Positions 47,637 to 57,976 of a DNA stretch of 64,000 nt are shown one piece after another. Made by a program: the position numbers and the translations under genes. Location of the stretch: NCBI RefSeq assembly GCF_013177295.1, contig NZ_CP053642.1, positions 2,170,001-2,234,000 of the forward strand, written 5' to 3'. Below the pieces are notes generated by a model. It saw only the letters and a program-made list of their open reading frames with translations, was not told the DNA's origin and made no database searches. The DNA is from Actinomyces marmotae. GTDB taxonomy: Bacteria > Actinomycetota > Actinomycetes > Actinomycetales > Actinomycetaceae. Position 1 is the stretch's first letter, and the number at the start of each line of letters is the position of its first letter.

Positions 47637-49157
47637 TCAGCCGGCGAGCTCGCCAGCCGCCAGCAGCACGAGCGCGCAGGTCCATGCCAGGGGCGCGGGG
47701 CCGGCGGGCCGTCCATCCGACAGGACCTTCTCCGCCAGGGCGCCCGCCGCCGTGCGGTGCGATTCCAGCCAGGTCATGAGCTCCTCGGCCTCGGTCCGCT
47801 CCCCCAGCGCCGCTGCCGACCATGCCAGGAGCGCTGTCTCCGGGGTCCAGGAGACGCCGTCGTCGCGCCAGCCCGAGCCCGGGGCGAGGCCGCCCGCCGC
47901 GCGGGTCATCCGCGCTCGGGCGCTGGCGCGGGCTCGCGCGCTGCCGGCAAGGGCCCGGGTGAAGGGCGGACCAACGAGCGCGATCGCGGCGTCGACGTCG
48001 TCATCGCGCACGTGGCGGCCCCATCCGGGGTTGAAGGAGAACTCGATGGCGGCCCGTGTCTGCCCCACCCGCTGGGCGAGCGCCTCGCGGCTCGGGATGG
48101 CGGGGGATGAGCCGGTGGTGGGGGCTCCCGTCGGCGCGCCCACCACCGGGCCAACGCGATCAGCCAGGAGCGAGCCCGCGAGCGCCACCGCCCCCTCCAG
48201 CCCCAGGAGGACCGGCGCGGCCAGGCCGAGGGTGGTCCGCTTCTCGGGCACCTCCCAGTAATCGGGGCCGGCCGGGGGCAGGTGGGAGGGCGTGGAGGTG
48301 AGGGTCATCAGTCGGCCGGCGGCCCGGCCGGCGGGATCGGCCAGGTCTCCCAGGTCTCCCAGGTCGGCCGGGTTGAGCGGGGCGCCTCCGCCGGCGGGGA
48401 CGGCCCCTCCCCCCGCGATGACCCGACCGAGTGCCCAGAGGAACCAGCCCGCACCATCCTCTTGGCGGGGGCGGCTATCCGGCACCTGGCCGGCGGCGTC
48501 ATAGCGGGCCTCGAATCCGCCGTCGGGCAGTTGCAGCGCGGCGAGCTGGCGGAGGATGGCCAGGGCTTCCTCCCTCAGTCCCACGGCGTCGAGGGCGACG
48601 GCCGCGAAGGAGGCGTCGCGCGGCCACACGTAGCGCCAAGCGCCCACGGGGCCGGCGACGACGGCGCCCACCGGGAAGCCCTCCGCCTCGGCGGATGGGG
48701 CCGCCGCATCCGTGGCGGGCGCGGGCTCGACGGCGAGGGAGGGGCTCGTGAGCGCGAGGAGGTCGGCCAGGGCGTCCGCGGCGAGATCCCGCCACCGGCC
48801 CCGCGGAAGGCGGGCGCCGGAGGCGCGCCGCTGGAAGGCGGTGTGGGCTGCGGCGCGCGCGGCGTCGTCGAGGGCCAGGGGGTCGGCGGAGGAGGCGGGC
48901 ACGCGCGTGCCGGCGAGGTAGTCGACGGAGGCTCCGGGGGCGAGCGGGCGGACGAGGCCGCCGGCCCCGACGGCGAGCCCCTCGCTGAGGAGGGTTGGCT
49001 CGGGGCGCGCGGTCAGACGCGTGATCGCGGGGATGGCCGCGAGCGCGCCCCCCGCGAGGAGGGGCAGGGCGATGGCGCTCCGGCGCCGCAGGGTCCCCGT
49101 GCCGCACGACGGCTCCTCAACCGGGGCGGCGGGGTCGGGCGCGCACGCGTCACCCAT
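47637..49157 (-). CDS. GH15-like (glucoamylase-type) protein
   Basis: The 506-residue protein has an N-terminal hydrophobic segment ([19 protein letters not shown], about 27-46). An (alpha/alpha)6-like region carries the GH15 motif [20 protein letters not shown] (WPRD at about 178-181). Then come [13 protein letters not shown], a [13 protein letters not shown] segment and [22 protein letters not shown]15 enzymes release glucose from alpha-glucans or trehalose. The LytR_C gene just upstream (10-nt gap) suggests a shared transcript. The start ATG 49157 is the first in frame past that gene's stop. The substrate is not clear. Confidence 0.72.
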   Translation of the reverse strand: MGDACAPDPAAPVEEPSCGTGTLRRRSAIALPLLAGGALAAIPAITRLTARPEPTLLSEGLAVGAGGLVRPLAPGASVDYLAGTRVPASSADPLALDDAARAAAHTAFQRRASGARLPRGRWRDLAADALADLLALTSPSLAVEPAPATDAAAPSAEAEGFPVGAVVAGPVGAWRYVWPRDASFAAVALDAVGLREEALAILRQLAALQLPDGGFEARYDAAGQVPDSRPRQEDGAGWFLWALGRVIAGGGAVPAGGGAPLNPADLGDLGDLADPAGRAAGRLMTLTSTPSHLPPAGPDYWEVPEKRTTLGLAAPVLLGLEGAVALAGSLLADRVGPVVGAPTGAPTTGSSPAIPSREALAQRVGQTRAAIEFSFNPGWGRHVRDDDVDAAIALVGPPFTRALAGSARARASARARMTRAAGGLAPGSGWRDDGVSWTPETALLAWSAAALGERTEAEELMTWLESHRTAAGALAEKVLSDGRPAGPAPLAWTCALVLLAAGELAG

Positions 49158-49167
49158 CAGGCGCTCA

Positions 49168-49830
49168 TCAGCGGTTGCCGCCCCTGCCGTTGCCGTTGCC
49201 GCCGTTGCCCGGCCTGGCGGCGGCGCCGTTGGGGCCGTCCTCGGAGGCGCCCGGGAAGTCCTCGCGCAGGATGATGACGATCGGGTTGGACTGGGCCTGC
49301 CCCGGGTCCTCCACGGCCTCGCCGCCTCCAAGGACGGCGACGATCGCCTGGGCCGTGGCGGCCCGCTCGGCCGAGTCGTAGTACACGGTGGTCTTCGTGG
49401 GCCGCTCAACGGTGTAGGCGCCCGGTGAGACGGTGACCTGCGTGTATCCGGCGGCGGACAGCTTCTCGCCGGTGCGTCCCGCCAGGCCCTGGATGGTGGT
49501 GCCGTTGTAGAGCGTGATGCCGGTGGACATGTTGACCTCGCCCGTCGGCGTGGCGGAGGCCGTGACAGGGGCGGAGGCGCCACCCGCGCCGTCACTGGGG
49601 GTGGCGGTGGGGGACGCCGTCGACGTTCCCGCCGTGCTCGTGGAGTTGTTGCTGGAGTGGCCCAGGAGCTTGACCGCCCCCCAGGCCAGGATCGGGACCA
49701 GGATGAGCACAGCGAGGAGGGATACCCAGCTCCGCCAGGCGGGGAGCTCGGCGCGGTGAACGCCGATCGGCGCGGGTCCAGCGCCCCTGCCGTCGTCGAA
49801 CTCGTCGGCGGGGTAGTCGTAATGGCTCAC
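49168..49830 (-). CDS. LytR_C domain membrane protein
   Basis: The 220-residue protein has a short cytoplasmic N-terminus, one membrane segment (about 33-55, [19 protein letters not shown]) and a Ser/Thr/Pro-rich linker. A C-terminal LytR_C domain follows ([20 protein letters not shown] ... [20 protein letters not shown]), and a Gly/Asn-rich tail ends it. The domain is found alone or fused to LCP glycopolymer transferases, and its role is not settled. The GTG at 49830 lies 6 nt after a TATTCT -10 (49837-49842), so it is leaderless. It is divergent from ung. Confidence 0.83.
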   Translation of the reverse strand: MSHYDYPADEFDDGRGAGPAPIGVHRAELPAWRSWVSLLAVLILVPILAWGAVKLLGHSSNNSTSTAGTSTASPTATPSDGAGGASAPVTASATPTGEVNMSTGITLYNGTTIQGLAGRTGEKLSAAGYTQVTVSPGAYTVERPTKTTVYYDSAERAATAQAIVAVLGGGEAVEDPGQAQSNPIVIILREDFPGASEDGPNGAAARPGNGGNGNGRGGNR

Positions 49831-50028
49831 GCGGGCAGAATACCGGCCCGCCACCCCCCGGCGCACCGGACACGACGAGGGCGCGGTCATACCTGCCCAC
49901 TGATCCATGCCTTCCCGCTGATCCATGGGCGCGAGCGGCCCGGCGGGCTCAGGGGCGGGTCGGCCGGGAGGCGCCCGCGGGATCTCGCTCATGCGTCCTC
50001 GGCGGCGATGACGCTCTACGCTCGGGGC

Positions 50029-50715
50029 ATGAGCGAGTCCCGTGAGCCCCAGCCACTCGACCGGATCATCGACCCCTCGTGGGCGCGCGCCCTGGCGCCC
50101 GTGGAGCAGACGATCCATGAGATCGGCGCGCGCCTGCGCCAGGAGATCGCCGAGGGGCGCGGCTACTTGCCGGCGGGCACGGATGTGCTGCGCGCCTTCA
50201 CATACCCGCTCGACGACGTGCGCGTCCTCATCGTGGGGCAGGACCCGTACCCGACGCCGGGCCACCCCATGGGGCTCAGCTTCTCCGTGACGCCGGGCGT
50301 GCGCCCGCCCCGGAGCCTGGAGAACATCTTCACCGAGCTCGTGAGCGATCTCGGCGTGCCGCGGCCGACCTCCGGCGACCTCACCCCGTGGTCTCGCCAG
50401 GGGGTCATGCTGCTCAACAGGGTGCTGACGGTCCGGCCGGGCTCGCCGGCCTCGCACAAGGGATGGGGCTGGGAGCAGGTGACGCAGCGGGCGATCGAGG
50501 CGCTGGTGGAGCGCGGCGGACCGCTGGTGGCGATCCTGTGGGGCCGGCCCGCGCAGTCGCTGGCCCCGATGCTGGGCTCGACGCCGATCGTCGCCTCGCC
50601 GCATCCCTCGCCGTTGAGCGCTTCCCGGGGGTTCTTCGGCTCACGGCCGTTCTCGCGCGCCAACGCGCTGCTGGTCGAGCAGGGCGCGGCCCCCATCGAC
50701 TGGCGCCTCCCCTAA
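50029..50715 (+). CDS. ung: Uracil-DNA glycosylase (family 1)
   Basis: The 228-residue protein shows both catalytic motifs of family 1 [23 protein letters not shown] holds the general-base Asp, and [16 protein letters not shown] is the DNA-intercalating loop with the catalytic His. [12 protein letters not shown] lies between them. It removes uracil from DNA to start base-excision repair. A TACGCT -10 (50017-50022) ends 6 nt before the ATG, so it is leaderless. Confidence 0.95.
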   Translation: MSESREPQPLDRIIDPSWARALAPVEQTIHEIGARLRQEIAEGRGYLPAGTDVLRAFTYPLDDVRVLIVGQDPYPTPGHPMGLSFSVTPGVRPPRSLENIFTELVSDLGVPRPTSGDLTPWSRQGVMLLNRVLTVRPGSPASHKGWGWEQVTQRAIEALVERGGPLVAILWGRPAQSLAPMLGSTPIVASPHPSPLSASRGFFGSRPFSRANALLVEQGAAPIDWRLP

Positions 50716-50719
50716 TCCA

Positions 50720-50774
50720 GCGAGACCGGTCGAAAACAGGAGCGAAACCGGTCGAAAACAAGAGCGAGACCGGT
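50720..50774 (-). repeat. Array B of the 22-bp-period ACCGGTCTCGC repeat (inverted)
   Basis: Units at 50720, 50742 and 50764 read, on the minus strand, ACCGGTCTCGC, ACCGGTTTCGC and ACCGGTCTCGC, 22 bp apart, with TTGTTTTCG and CTGTTTTCG spacers. The array begins 4 nt after the ung stop and ends 35 nt before the stop of the convergent DUF364 gene. Confidence 0.85.
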
Positions 50775-50808
50775 CCGCCCACGGCGCTCCGCATCCCTCC
50801 CGTCGAGG

Positions 50809-51570
50809 TCAGGACGGAACTCGGTGCAGATGCATGCGGCGGCCGGGGCCGATGCCGGGAAGGACATCGAGCATGTCTGTTTCCAGACCGCGGTCCGCCA
50901 CCCAGCCGGTGATCGTGTCGACGCCGAGGTCGAGGAAGAGCGGGTGCATCGGCGTCGACGGCCCCACGAGGACCGTGTGCGCTCCCCCGCCGACGGCGAT
51001 CTCGATGAGCCGGGGCATCGTCTTATTGACGAGGCTCGACGACGAGATGAGGACGGCGTCGCAATCCGCGAGCAGGTACTCGCAAGCGGTGTCGGGGTAG
51101 TCGCCGGGGCGCGGGTCGCGCTCCAGGATGAGGACCTCCGCGGCGCGGGTCAGCGCGCCCCGGGCGAAGGGGAAGTGCCCGATGACGCCGATGCGGCCTC
51201 CGGCGAAGCGCTCGTTGTAGGGGTCGAAGACCTCTCGCCACCCCACTCCCTCCCCCGTGGGCGCGAAGCCATTGGCGACGGCGGTCTCCTCGCGGGAGTA
51301 CCAGGAGTTGATTGCGGCGAGGCCCACGCTCGCCTCGGCCAGGTTCCAGGACTTCGCCAGTGAGGCGATGTCGCGAAGCGGGCGGCCCTCCGCCGGGGAG
51401 TCAGCGCTGAGCGCCGGGCGCGAGTGGGCGTCGATGGTGTAACCCGCGCCGCAGCCGCCACGGTCGTTGAAGACGCGCGTCCACTGCGGGCCGCGATGGA
51501 CGGCAGTCACGCGCGCGTCATCGGGGAGGTCGTCGATGAGCGCGTCGTAGATCTCCCAGGGGTTGGTCAT
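50809..51570 (-). CDS. DUF364/DUF4213 Rossmann-like protein, probably metal-related
   Basis: The 253-residue protein has an N-terminal DUF4213-like part (WEIYDALIDDLPDDARVTAV, DIASLAKSWNLAEASVGLAA, INSWY). A Rossmann-like DUF364 part follows (GRIGVIGHFPFARG, VLILERDPRPGDYPDTACEY, LLADCDAVLISSSSLVNKTM, PSTPMHPLFLDLGVDTITG). These domains are thought to bind or handle heavy-metal chelates, but the function is unproven. ATG 51570 is chosen over 51585 because the conserved region starts there. An iron-box-like palindrome lies 32 nt upstream. Confidence 0.82.
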   Translation of the reverse strand: MTNPWEIYDALIDDLPDDARVTAVHRGPQWTRVFNDRGGCGAGYTIDAHSRPALSADSPAEGRPLRDIASLAKSWNLAEASVGLAAINSWYSREETAVANGFAPTGEGVGWREVFDPYNERFAGGRIGVIGHFPFARGALTRAAEVLILERDPRPGDYPDTACEYLLADCDAVLISSSSLVNKTMPRLIEIAVGGGAHTVLVGPSTPMHPLFLDLGVDTITGWVADRGLETDMLDVLPGIGPGRRMHLHRVPS

Positions 51571-51601
51571 GCGGGGTCTCTCCACCAGTCGGCCGATAAT
51601 C

Positions 51602-51615
51602 AGGTGAGCCTCACC
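51602..51615 (-). promoter_or_regulatory. DtxR/IdeR iron-box-like operator
   Basis: TCAGGTGAGCCTCACCGTA compares with the IdeR/DtxR box TTAGGTTAGCCTAACCTAA: the central AGGTGAGCCTCACC agrees at 12 of 14 positions and keeps dyad symmetry (GGTGAG-C-CTCACC). It lies just upstream of the DUF364 gene. A DtxR-family regulator is encoded at 23018-23704. Confidence 0.65.
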
Positions 51616-51731
51616 GTATCTACGGGCTCGTGCCGGGCGCCGGGCCGACCGCCTTGCGGAATCACTGCGTCACCATCCGACGCCGCGCCGCGGCCGCGCG
51701 GCGCTTCGATCGGTACAGCCGCGCTACCCCG

Positions 51732-51786
51732 AACCGGTCTCGCTCGTATTTTCGACCGGTCTCGCGCCTGTTTTCGACCGGTCTCG
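51732..51786 (+). repeat. Array C of the 22-bp-period ACCGGTCTCGC repeat
   Basis: Perfect ACCGGTCTCGC units start at 51732, 51754 and 51776 (22-bp period), with GTATTTTCG and CTGTTTTCG spacers. The last unit ends 8 nt before the stop codon end of the minus-strand methyltransferase gene (51794). It therefore lies at that gene's 3' end and upstream of the DUF364 promoter. Confidence 0.88.
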
Positions 51787-51793
51787 CGCCTGA

Positions 51794-53518
51794 TCAGGGG
51801 GCGGGGGGAAGCGAGAGCATTCCCCAGGCGGCGAGATCCCGGCACTGGGCCACGAGCTCGGCGGTGAGCGCCTCGGCGTCGGCGTCCAGGAGCGCGGCGA
51901 CGGCGCCCGCGATCTGGGCGATGGACAGCTCGCCGTCGGCCACGCCAATGAGCGCGGCCAGGGCGGTGCCCGCCTGGACGGAGCGCCCCAGCCCGCCGCC
52001 CTGGCGCAGGAGGATGACGCTGGGGTCGGCGCGCCCGGGCACGAGGTAGCGCTCCTCAGTGACGTCAGCGGCGACGACCGGCCTCAGGGCGGCGACGTCG
52101 TTGTCATCCAGGAGGGCGAGCCGGCCGCGGACGGCGATCGACGCCGCGATATGAGCCCCCAGGGCCCCGGACGGGCTCGTGCTCACCTCCTCCAGGACGC
52201 GCCAGGGCCCGCGACGGGGACTTCCGGCGCCCACGGCCTCAGGCCGATGCGCCAGGAGGTAGCCGAAGCCAATCGCCTCGACGCCGCGTGCCTCGAAATC
52301 GCCGATCCAGGCGCCCAGGGCGGCCTCGAAGGCGTCGCGCTCGCGCTCAGGGGCCAAGCCGCCGTCGCGCAGCCACATGGTGGCGTACTCGACCGGGTCC
52401 TGGGCGTCGCGCTCGATGACCCAGGCGTCGACGTCGTCGGGGAACCACTCCCCCACGCTCGCCCGCCAGTCGGCACCGGCCCCGTGCTCCCAGTTGCCGA
52501 GCATGACGAGGGTGCCGCCGTCGGCCAGCATCCCGGCGAGGCCCGGCACGAGGCGCGGCAGGACGGGCCCACCGGCGTCGCGGTACTCCATGAGCGGCAG
52601 GCCGGCCTCCCGCACGGCGGGTGGGGTGAGGACGAACGGCGGGTTGGAGACGATGAGGTCGTACCGGCGTCGACCGAGCGGCTCCAGGAAGGAGCCCGCG
52701 AGGAGCTCAAGGCGCTCGGGGGCGATGCCGGCGAGCGCGGCGTTGAAGGCGGTGAAGGCCAGTGCGCGCTCGGAGATGTCGGTGGCGGTGATGCGCTCGG
52801 CGTGTCGGGCGAGGTAGAGGCTCTGGATGCCGCAGCCGCAGCCCAGGTCGAGCGCGTCGCCCACCGGCCGCCGCGGCGCGAGCCCGGCCAGGGTGAGGCC
52901 GGCGCCGCCGATGCCGAGCACGTGATCGGGGGCCAGGGCCTGCCCCGAGACGAGCTCCCCGACGTCGGAGGCCACCCACCAGCGCGCCTCTCCAGCGTCG
53001 TCGCGGGCCTCGTGCGGGCGCAGGTCCACCAGGGCGCGCGCGAGGACGGCTCGTCCCGGGCGGTCCCCGCGGGCCTCGGCCTCCTCGCGCCCCTCCAGCG
53101 CGACGAGGCCGATCCGGGCGGCGCCGCGAGCCCCGGTGCGCGGGAGGGCGCTATCGAGTTCTGCCGCCCTCACGGGCTCGCCGAGCATGAACAGCGCGGT
53201 GAGGACGGCGACCGGGCTGGGCCCGGCATCCGCCTGGCGCCCAGCCTCCAGGGCGGCCCTTACGGCGCGCAGGGCGGGCAGGCGGATCTCCCGGCGCAGG
53301 GCGGCCTCGGCGACGCTTCCGATGAGGACGGCGACGGCGTCGACGCCCCATCCGGACTCCCCCAGATCCGCTCGCAGATCGGCGGCCTGGCGCGCGGTGA
53401 GGACGGGGGCGGGAGGGGAGGTCGGCCGTGCCGGGGACGCGGGGGCGGGCGGCGCGGGGGCGGGCAGCGCGGCCCGCCTGCCCGGGGCGGAGGAGGGGTG
53501 CGAGTCGTGGGCGGTCAT
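51794..53518 (-). CDS. Class I SAM-dependent methyltransferase with extra N- and C-terminal domains (RlmG/RsmC-like)
   Basis: The 574-residue protein has a Pro/Ala-rich start and an N-terminal helical domain (about 45-200; VLTARQAADLRADLGESGWG). A class I methyltransferase core spans about 210-400, with motif I DALDLGCGCGIQSLYLARHA, ITATDISERALAFTAFNAAL and the N6/N2-methylase motif IVSNPPFVLTP. A C-terminal winged-helix-like domain follows. NPPF points to methylation of a nucleic-acid base or a glutamine, and the nearest families act on rRNA guanine. ATG 53518 lies 6 nt after a GAGACT -10-like sequence; GTG 53539 is the alternative. Confidence 0.82.
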   Translation of the reverse strand: MTAHDSHPSSAPGRRAALPAPAPPAPASPARPTSPPAPVLTARQAADLRADLGESGWGVDAVAVLIGSVAEAALRREIRLPALRAVRAALEAGRQADAGPSPVAVLTALFMLGEPVRAAELDSALPRTGARGAARIGLVALEGREEAEARGDRPGRAVLARALVDLRPHEARDDAGEARWWVASDVGELVSGQALAPDHVLGIGGAGLTLAGLAPRRPVGDALDLGCGCGIQSLYLARHAERITATDISERALAFTAFNAALAGIAPERLELLAGSFLEPLGRRRYDLIVSNPPFVLTPPAVREAGLPLMEYRDAGGPVLPRLVPGLAGMLADGGTLVMLGNWEHGAGADWRASVGEWFPDDVDAWVIERDAQDPVEYATMWLRDGGLAPERERDAFEAALGAWIGDFEARGVEAIGFGYLLAHRPEAVGAGSPRRGPWRVLEEVSTSPSGALGAHIAASIAVRGRLALLDDNDVAALRPVVAADVTEERYLVPGRADPSVILLRQGGGLGRSVQAGTALAALIGVADGELSIAQIAGAVAALLDADAEALTAELVAQCRDLAAWGMLSLPPAP

Positions 53519-53604
53519 GGGCCCAGTCTCCCGCGTCACCGCCTCATGCCCGGCATCCGGCGCGGGACTCGGGGCCCGAGTGGGTCAGGCCCGGAGGCTG
53601 CGCC

Positions 53605-54840
53605 CTACATCCAGGCGCTGGGATCCGCGGCGACCCCCTCCAATAGCGCCCAGGCCGCGCCCGTGGCCCCGGACATCTGGTCTTTGTCGGCCCTGAGCAC
53701 CTGCGGGGGGGACCACGCCGAGGCCAAGACGCGCACGCGCAACTCCTCCTCCAGTTCGGGGCGCAGCACCTCTGTCAGCGGGGAGAGATGGCCGCCGAGC
53801 ACGACGATGGGGATGTCGAGGATGTTGATGGCCGCTCCCAGGCCCACGCCCAGGGCGTGGGCCGCGCGCGAGACAGCGGCCCTGGCCCGGGGCTCCCCCG
53901 CCTCCCAGGCCGCCACGAGTCTCTCCGCGGGCGCGTCGTCGGCCAACCCGGCCGCGGACAGGATGATGCGGCGCCCGGCGTAGCGCTCGAGGCATCCGCG
54001 GTTGCCGCAGCTGCATTCCGGGCCGCGCGGATCGACCTGGACGTGCCCGATCTCCCCGGCGAACCCGTTCGCGCCGTCGACCGCGGCCCCGTCGCGCACG
54101 AGTCCCGCGCCGATCCCGTTCTCCCCCGACAGGTAGATGTAACTGGGCCAGGCGTGGACCATGGCGGGGCGCCGGCGCCCGACTGTCAGCGCGCCCAGGC
54201 TCGCCTCGTTGCCGACCTGGATAGAGGTCAGCCCGGCGGGCTCGAGCACCGGCGCCAGGATGTCCGACGGGCGCAGGTCCTCCCAGCCCAGGTTCGGGGC
54301 GCGCAGCAGCCGGTCCCCGGAGACCAGGCCGGGCAGGGCGAGCCCCGCCCCCACGATCGTGGACTGCCGGACGGCCGCGATGGTCAGCACATCGGTGGTC
54401 AGGCGCGCGAGGGCGCTGAGGACCCGCGCGGGATCCGAGCCGGCGAAGTCGTCGACGACGACGCGCTCCGCGAGCAGGTCACCGGACAGGTCGATGGCGC
54501 GCACGGCCATGTAGGCGACGTTGACCTCCAGTCCGAGCGCCACGAAGGTGCCGCTCGGCGCCACGAGCGGGACGGCCGGGCGGCCAGGACCGACGGAGGG
54601 GGCCGGCTCCAACTCGGCGATGATGCCGGCCGCGACGAGGTCGTCGGCCAGGCGCGAGGCCGTTGAGCGAGTCATCCCCGTCGAGGCGGCGACGTCGGCC
54701 CGGGAGACCGGCGTCGGGGCGGACAGCACCTGGTGGGCGACGAGTGCGAGGTTCGCGGTGCGCAGCGTCGACTGGCGCGCCGAGGAGGCGGTGCTGGCGG
54801 CAGGTGACGACGATGCCGCCGAGATGGTACGAGCGGGCAC
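53605..54840 (-). CDS. xylR: ROK-family xylose repressor XylR
   Basis: The 411-residue protein has an N-terminal winged helix (about 25-85; [20 protein letters not shown]). The ROK kinase-like fold carries [63 protein letters not shown] and the zinc motif [14 protein letters not shown]. It is divergent from xylA, which suggests it represses the xyl genes when xylose is absent. GTG 54840 lies 6 nt after TAGGGT (54847-54852), giving a leaderless mRNA. That -10 overlaps the -35 of the xylA promoter, so the two promoters compete. Confidence 0.88.
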   Translation of the reverse strand: MPARTISAASSSPAASTASSARQSTLRTANLALVAHQVLSAPTPVSRADVAASTGMTRSTASRLADDLVAAGIIAELEPAPSVGPGRPAVPLVAPSGTFVALGLEVNVAYMAVRAIDLSGDLLAERVVVDDFAGSDPARVLSALARLTTDVLTIAAVRQSTIVGAGLALPGLVSGDRLLRAPNLGWEDLRPSDILAPVLEPAGLTSIQVGNEASLGALTVGRRRPAMVHAWPSYIYLSGENGIGAGLVRDGAAVDGANGFAGEIGHVQVDPRGPECSCGNRGCLERYAGRRIILSAAGLADDAPAERLVAAWEAGEPRARAAVSRAAHALGVGLGAAINILDIPIVVLGGHLSPLTEVLRPELEEELRVRVLASAWSPPQVLRADKDQMSGATGAAWALLEGVAADPSAWM

Positions 54841-54843
54841 CCC

Positions 54844-54890
54844 TTGACCCTACCTCATCGGCATGCCATAGTTGTTCCGCCAAACAAATA
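54844..54890 (+). promoter_or_regulatory. xylA promoter with putative XylR operator
   Basis: TTGACC (54844-54849), a 17-bp spacer and CATAGT (54867-54872) form the promoter. TTGTTCCGCCAAACAAATA (54872-54890) covers the transcription start; it has TTGTT and AACAA half-sites, and its AAACAAATA is shared with the chvE promoter. This is a plausible XylR roadblock site. Confidence 0.65.
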
Positions 54891-54920
54891 CGGGCGCATG
54901 TCCGGCTCGAGGAGGAGATC

Positions 54921-56102
54921 ATGGCTCGCAAGCCCACGAAGGAAGACAAGTTCTCATTCGGCCTGTGGACTGTCGGCTGGCTGGCGGCCGACCCCTTCGG
55001 CGACAAGACCCGCGCCGCTCTCAAGCCGTGGGAGTACGCCGAGAGGCTTGCCGAGCTCGGCGCGTGGGGCATCACCTTCCACGACAACGACGTCTTCCCC
55101 TTCGACGCCACCGACGCCGAGCGCGACGAGATCGTGCGCCGGCTCAAGGAGACCGTCGACGCCACCGGCCTGACCATCGAGATGGTCACGACCAACACCT
55201 TCACCCACCCGATCTTCAAGGACGGCGGCCTGACCAACAACGACCGCTCCATCCGCCGCTTCGGCCTGCGCAAGGTGCTGCGCAACGTCGACCTGGCCGC
55301 CGAGCTAGGCGCCACGACCTTCGTCATGTGGGGAGGGCGCGAGGGCGCCGAGTACGACTCCTCCAAGGATCTCAACGCGGCCTTCGACCGTTACAAGGAG
55401 GGCCTGGACACCGTCGCGGGCTACATCAAGGACAAGGGGTACAACCTCAGGATCGGCCTGGAGCCCAAGCCCAACGAGCCCCGCGGCGACATCTTCCTGC
55501 CCACCGTTGGCCACGCCCTGGCCCTCATCGCCGAGCTCGACAACGGCGACGTCGTGGGGCTCAACCCGGAGGTCGGCCACGAGCAGATGGCGGGCCTGAA
55601 CTACACCCACGCCCTGGCCCAGGCCCTCAACGCCGGCAAGCTGTTCCACATTGACCTCAACGGTCAGAAGGGCCTGAAGTACGACCAGGACCTCGTTTTC
55701 GGCCACGGCGACCTGCTCAGCGCTTTCTTCACCGTCGACCTTCTCGTCAATGGCTTCCCCGGGGGCGGACCCCGTTACGACGGGCCCATCCACTTCGACT
55801 ACAAGCCCTCGCGCACCGACGGCATGGACGGCGTGTGGGAGTCGGCCGCCGCGAACATGGAGATGTGGCTCCAGCTGGCCGAGAAGGCCAAGGCCTTCCG
55901 CGCCGACGCCGGGGTCCAGGAGGCCCTGAGGCTCTCCGGCGTCTACGAGCTCGGCGAGCCCACCCTCGCCGAGGGCGAGTCCATCGAGGACTTCCTGGCC
56001 GACCGCTCCGCCTATGAGGACTTCGACGCCGAGGCCGCCGCCGCCCGCGACTACCACTTCGTCGACCTCTACCAGAAGGCCGTCATGCATCTGATCGGCT
56101 GA
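54921..56102 (+). CDS. xylA: Xylose isomerase
   Basis: The 393-residue protein is of actinobacterial class I length. It contains [32 protein letters not shown] (catalytic His and Asp), [39 protein letters not shown] (metal-binding Glu and the invariant Lys), [20 protein letters not shown] and [19 protein letters not shown]. It converts D-xylose to D-xylulose (and glucose to fructose) with two divalent metals. ATG 54921 has SD GGAGGAG. It is first in the xylA-xylB pair. Confidence 0.97.
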   Translation: MARKPTKEDKFSFGLWTVGWLAADPFGDKTRAALKPWEYAERLAELGAWGITFHDNDVFPFDATDAERDEIVRRLKETVDATGLTIEMVTTNTFTHPIFKDGGLTNNDRSIRRFGLRKVLRNVDLAAELGATTFVMWGGREGAEYDSSKDLNAAFDRYKEGLDTVAGYIKDKGYNLRIGLEPKPNEPRGDIFLPTVGHALALIAELDNGDVVGLNPEVGHEQMAGLNYTHALAQALNAGKLFHIDLNGQKGLKYDQDLVFGHGDLLSAFFTVDLLVNGFPGGGPRYDGPIHFDYKPSRTDGMDGVWESAAANMEMWLQLAEKAKAFRADAGVQEALRLSGVYELGEPTLAEGESIEDFLADRSAYEDFDAEAAAARDYHFVDLYQKAVMHLIG

Positions 56103-56134
56103 TCATCCGGGACTCCCGTCAGATCCAGCCGACC

Positions 56135-56188
56135 CGAGCGCGTCAGGGGCGGTGGCGCCCACCGGCGTCGCCGTCCCTGACGCGCTCG
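56135..56188 (+). repeat. Intercistronic hairpin between xylA and xylB
   Basis: CGAGCGCGTCAGGG pairs with CCCTGACGCGCTCG over 14 bp, with further pairing inside. It lies 33 nt after the xylA stop and may lower xylB expression or stabilise the xylA message. Confidence 0.65.
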
Positions 56189-56251
56189 GTCCCGACGGCG
56201 GGCCCCGCCGTCCTCGTCCACACTCCCACCCCGCACGGAAGGAACACCCGT

Positions 56252-57715
56252 ATGAGCGCGACCCTGGTTGCCGGCGTCGACTCCTCGACCCAGTCCTGCA
56301 AGATCGTCATCCGTGACGCCGCCACCGGCATCCTCGTGCGTGACGGGCGGGCTTCTCATCCCGATGGCACCGAGATCCATCCCGATCAGTGGTGGCGGGC
56401 CCTGGGCGAGGCCGTTGACTCCGTTGGGGGGCTTGATGACGTGGCGGCCCTGAGCGTGGGCGGCCAGCAGCACGGCATGGTCGTGCTGGACGAGGACGGC
56501 GAGGTGATCCGCCCGGCCCTGCTGTGGAACGACACCCGCTCGGCCGGCGCCGCGGCCGACCTCATCGTCGAGCTGGGCGGGGGCGACCAGGCGGCCGGGC
56601 GCGCGGCGTGGGCCCGGGCGGTGGGATCGGTGCCGGTGGCCTCGCTGACCGTCACCAAGCTGCGCTGGCTGGCGGACCACGAGCCCGGGGCGGCCGCGCG
56701 CGTCGCGGCCGTGTGCCTGCCGCACGACTGGCTGACCTGGCGCCTGCGGGGCACCGGGCGCTTGGAGGACCTAGTCACGGACCGCTCCGACGCCTCGGGC
56801 ACGGGCTACTTCGATCCGGTGGCCAATGCCTACCGGCGCGACCTGCTGGCCCTGGCCCTGCGCATCAGCGAGAAGGAGGCCGAGGCGATCATCCTGCCGC
56901 GCGCGCTGGGGCCCCACCAGGCCGCGGGCCCCGGCGGCCGCGATGTCCTGGGCCGCGACCTGTCCCACCTGGCGCTGGGCCCGGGGTGCGGGGACAACGC
57001 CGGGGCGGCCCTGGGCCTGGGCCTTGGCCCCGGTCAGACCAGCGTGTCCCTGGGCACCAGCGGCGTGGTCGCGGCGGTGTCGACCACCCCCGTCCACGAC
57101 CCCAGCGGCCTGGTGGCCGGCTTCGCCGACGCCACCGGGGCCTTCCTGCCACTGGCCTGCACCCTCAACGGCGCCCGGGTCCTGGACGCCGCCAAGACGG
57201 TGCTGGGGGTGTCCTACGAGGAGTTCGACGCCCTGGCCCTGGCGGCCGCCGAGGGCGCGGGCGGCCTGGTGCACGTGCCCTACCTGGAGGGCGAGCGCAC
57301 CCCCAACCTGCCCGGGGCCACCGGGATCCTGACCGGCATGACCCTGGCCAACCTCACGCCCGGCAACTACGCGCGCGCCGCCGTCGAGGGCCTGCTGTGC
57401 CTCATGGCCGACGCCCTGGACGCCGTGCGCGCCCAGGGGGTGGGCATCAACGAGGTCACGCTCACCGGCGGCGGGACCAGATGGGCCTGCGCCAAAGCCC
57501 TGGCCCCCGCCATCCTGGGCGTACCGGTCAACGCGCCCGCCCCCGCCGAGCGCGTCGCCGACGGCGCCGCCAAACAAGCCGCCTGGGTCCTGACCAACAC
57601 CGACCAGCCCCCCGCCTGGACCCCCAGCGCCCCCGAGCGCCTCACCGCCACCCCCCAACCACGCATCCGCGCCGCCTACCACACCGCCGCACGTCTCCTC
57701 CTCACCCGCGGCTGA
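56252..57715 (+). CDS. xylB: Xylulokinase
   Basis: The 487-residue FGGY kinase begins [20 protein letters not shown], with [50 protein letters not shown] and [14 protein letters not shown]. It also has [20 protein letters not shown] (catalytic Asp), [13 protein letters not shown] and [19 protein letters not shown]. It phosphorylates D-xylulose with ATP for the pentose phosphate pathway. SD GGAAGGA lies upstream. It is probably co-transcribed with xylA. Confidence 0.95.
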   Translation: MSATLVAGVDSSTQSCKIVIRDAATGILVRDGRASHPDGTEIHPDQWWRALGEAVDSVGGLDDVAALSVGGQQHGMVVLDEDGEVIRPALLWNDTRSAGAAADLIVELGGGDQAAGRAAWARAVGSVPVASLTVTKLRWLADHEPGAAARVAAVCLPHDWLTWRLRGTGRLEDLVTDRSDASGTGYFDPVANAYRRDLLALALRISEKEAEAIILPRALGPHQAAGPGGRDVLGRDLSHLALGPGCGDNAGAALGLGLGPGQTSVSLGTSGVVAAVSTTPVHDPSGLVAGFADATGAFLPLACTLNGARVLDAAKTVLGVSYEEFDALALAAAEGAGGLVHVPYLEGERTPNLPGATGILTGMTLANLTPGNYARAAVEGLLCLMADALDAVRAQGVGINEVTLTGGGTRWACAKALAPAILGVPVNAPAPAERVADGAAKQAAWVLTNTDQPPAWTPSAPERLTATPQPRIRAAYHTAARLLLTRG

Positions 57716-57892
57716 ACAGCCGAGACCCCACAACCCCATCCACCCCGATCTCGCGGGCGGTGGAAGCGCGCATCGCCCCGGGACGCCGACCGCACCCCCA
57801 TCAACAGGTGCCCTGCCTCAGAACGTCGTTGACTGCCATACCTCTGTCTTAAGGATGAACTGTCACCGGCGATTGGAAGCAGGGCACCCTTG

Positions 57893-57935
57893 TTTACAGG
57901 TCATCCTTCAAGTGCTACGGTGAAACAAATAGGCG
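57893..57935 (+). promoter_or_regulatory. Promoter of the sugar ABC importer with AAACAAATA operator-like site
   Basis: TTTACA (57893-57898), a 17-bp spacer and TACGGT (57916-57921) form a good promoter. Just downstream lies GAAACAAATAGGCGG, whose AAACAAATA is also at the xylA start. The rest of 57716-57976 has no gene. Confidence 0.6.
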
Positions 57936-57976
57936 GCTTGTCGGGCCGCCCCTCACATAGCAGGCAAGGAGGCCCT

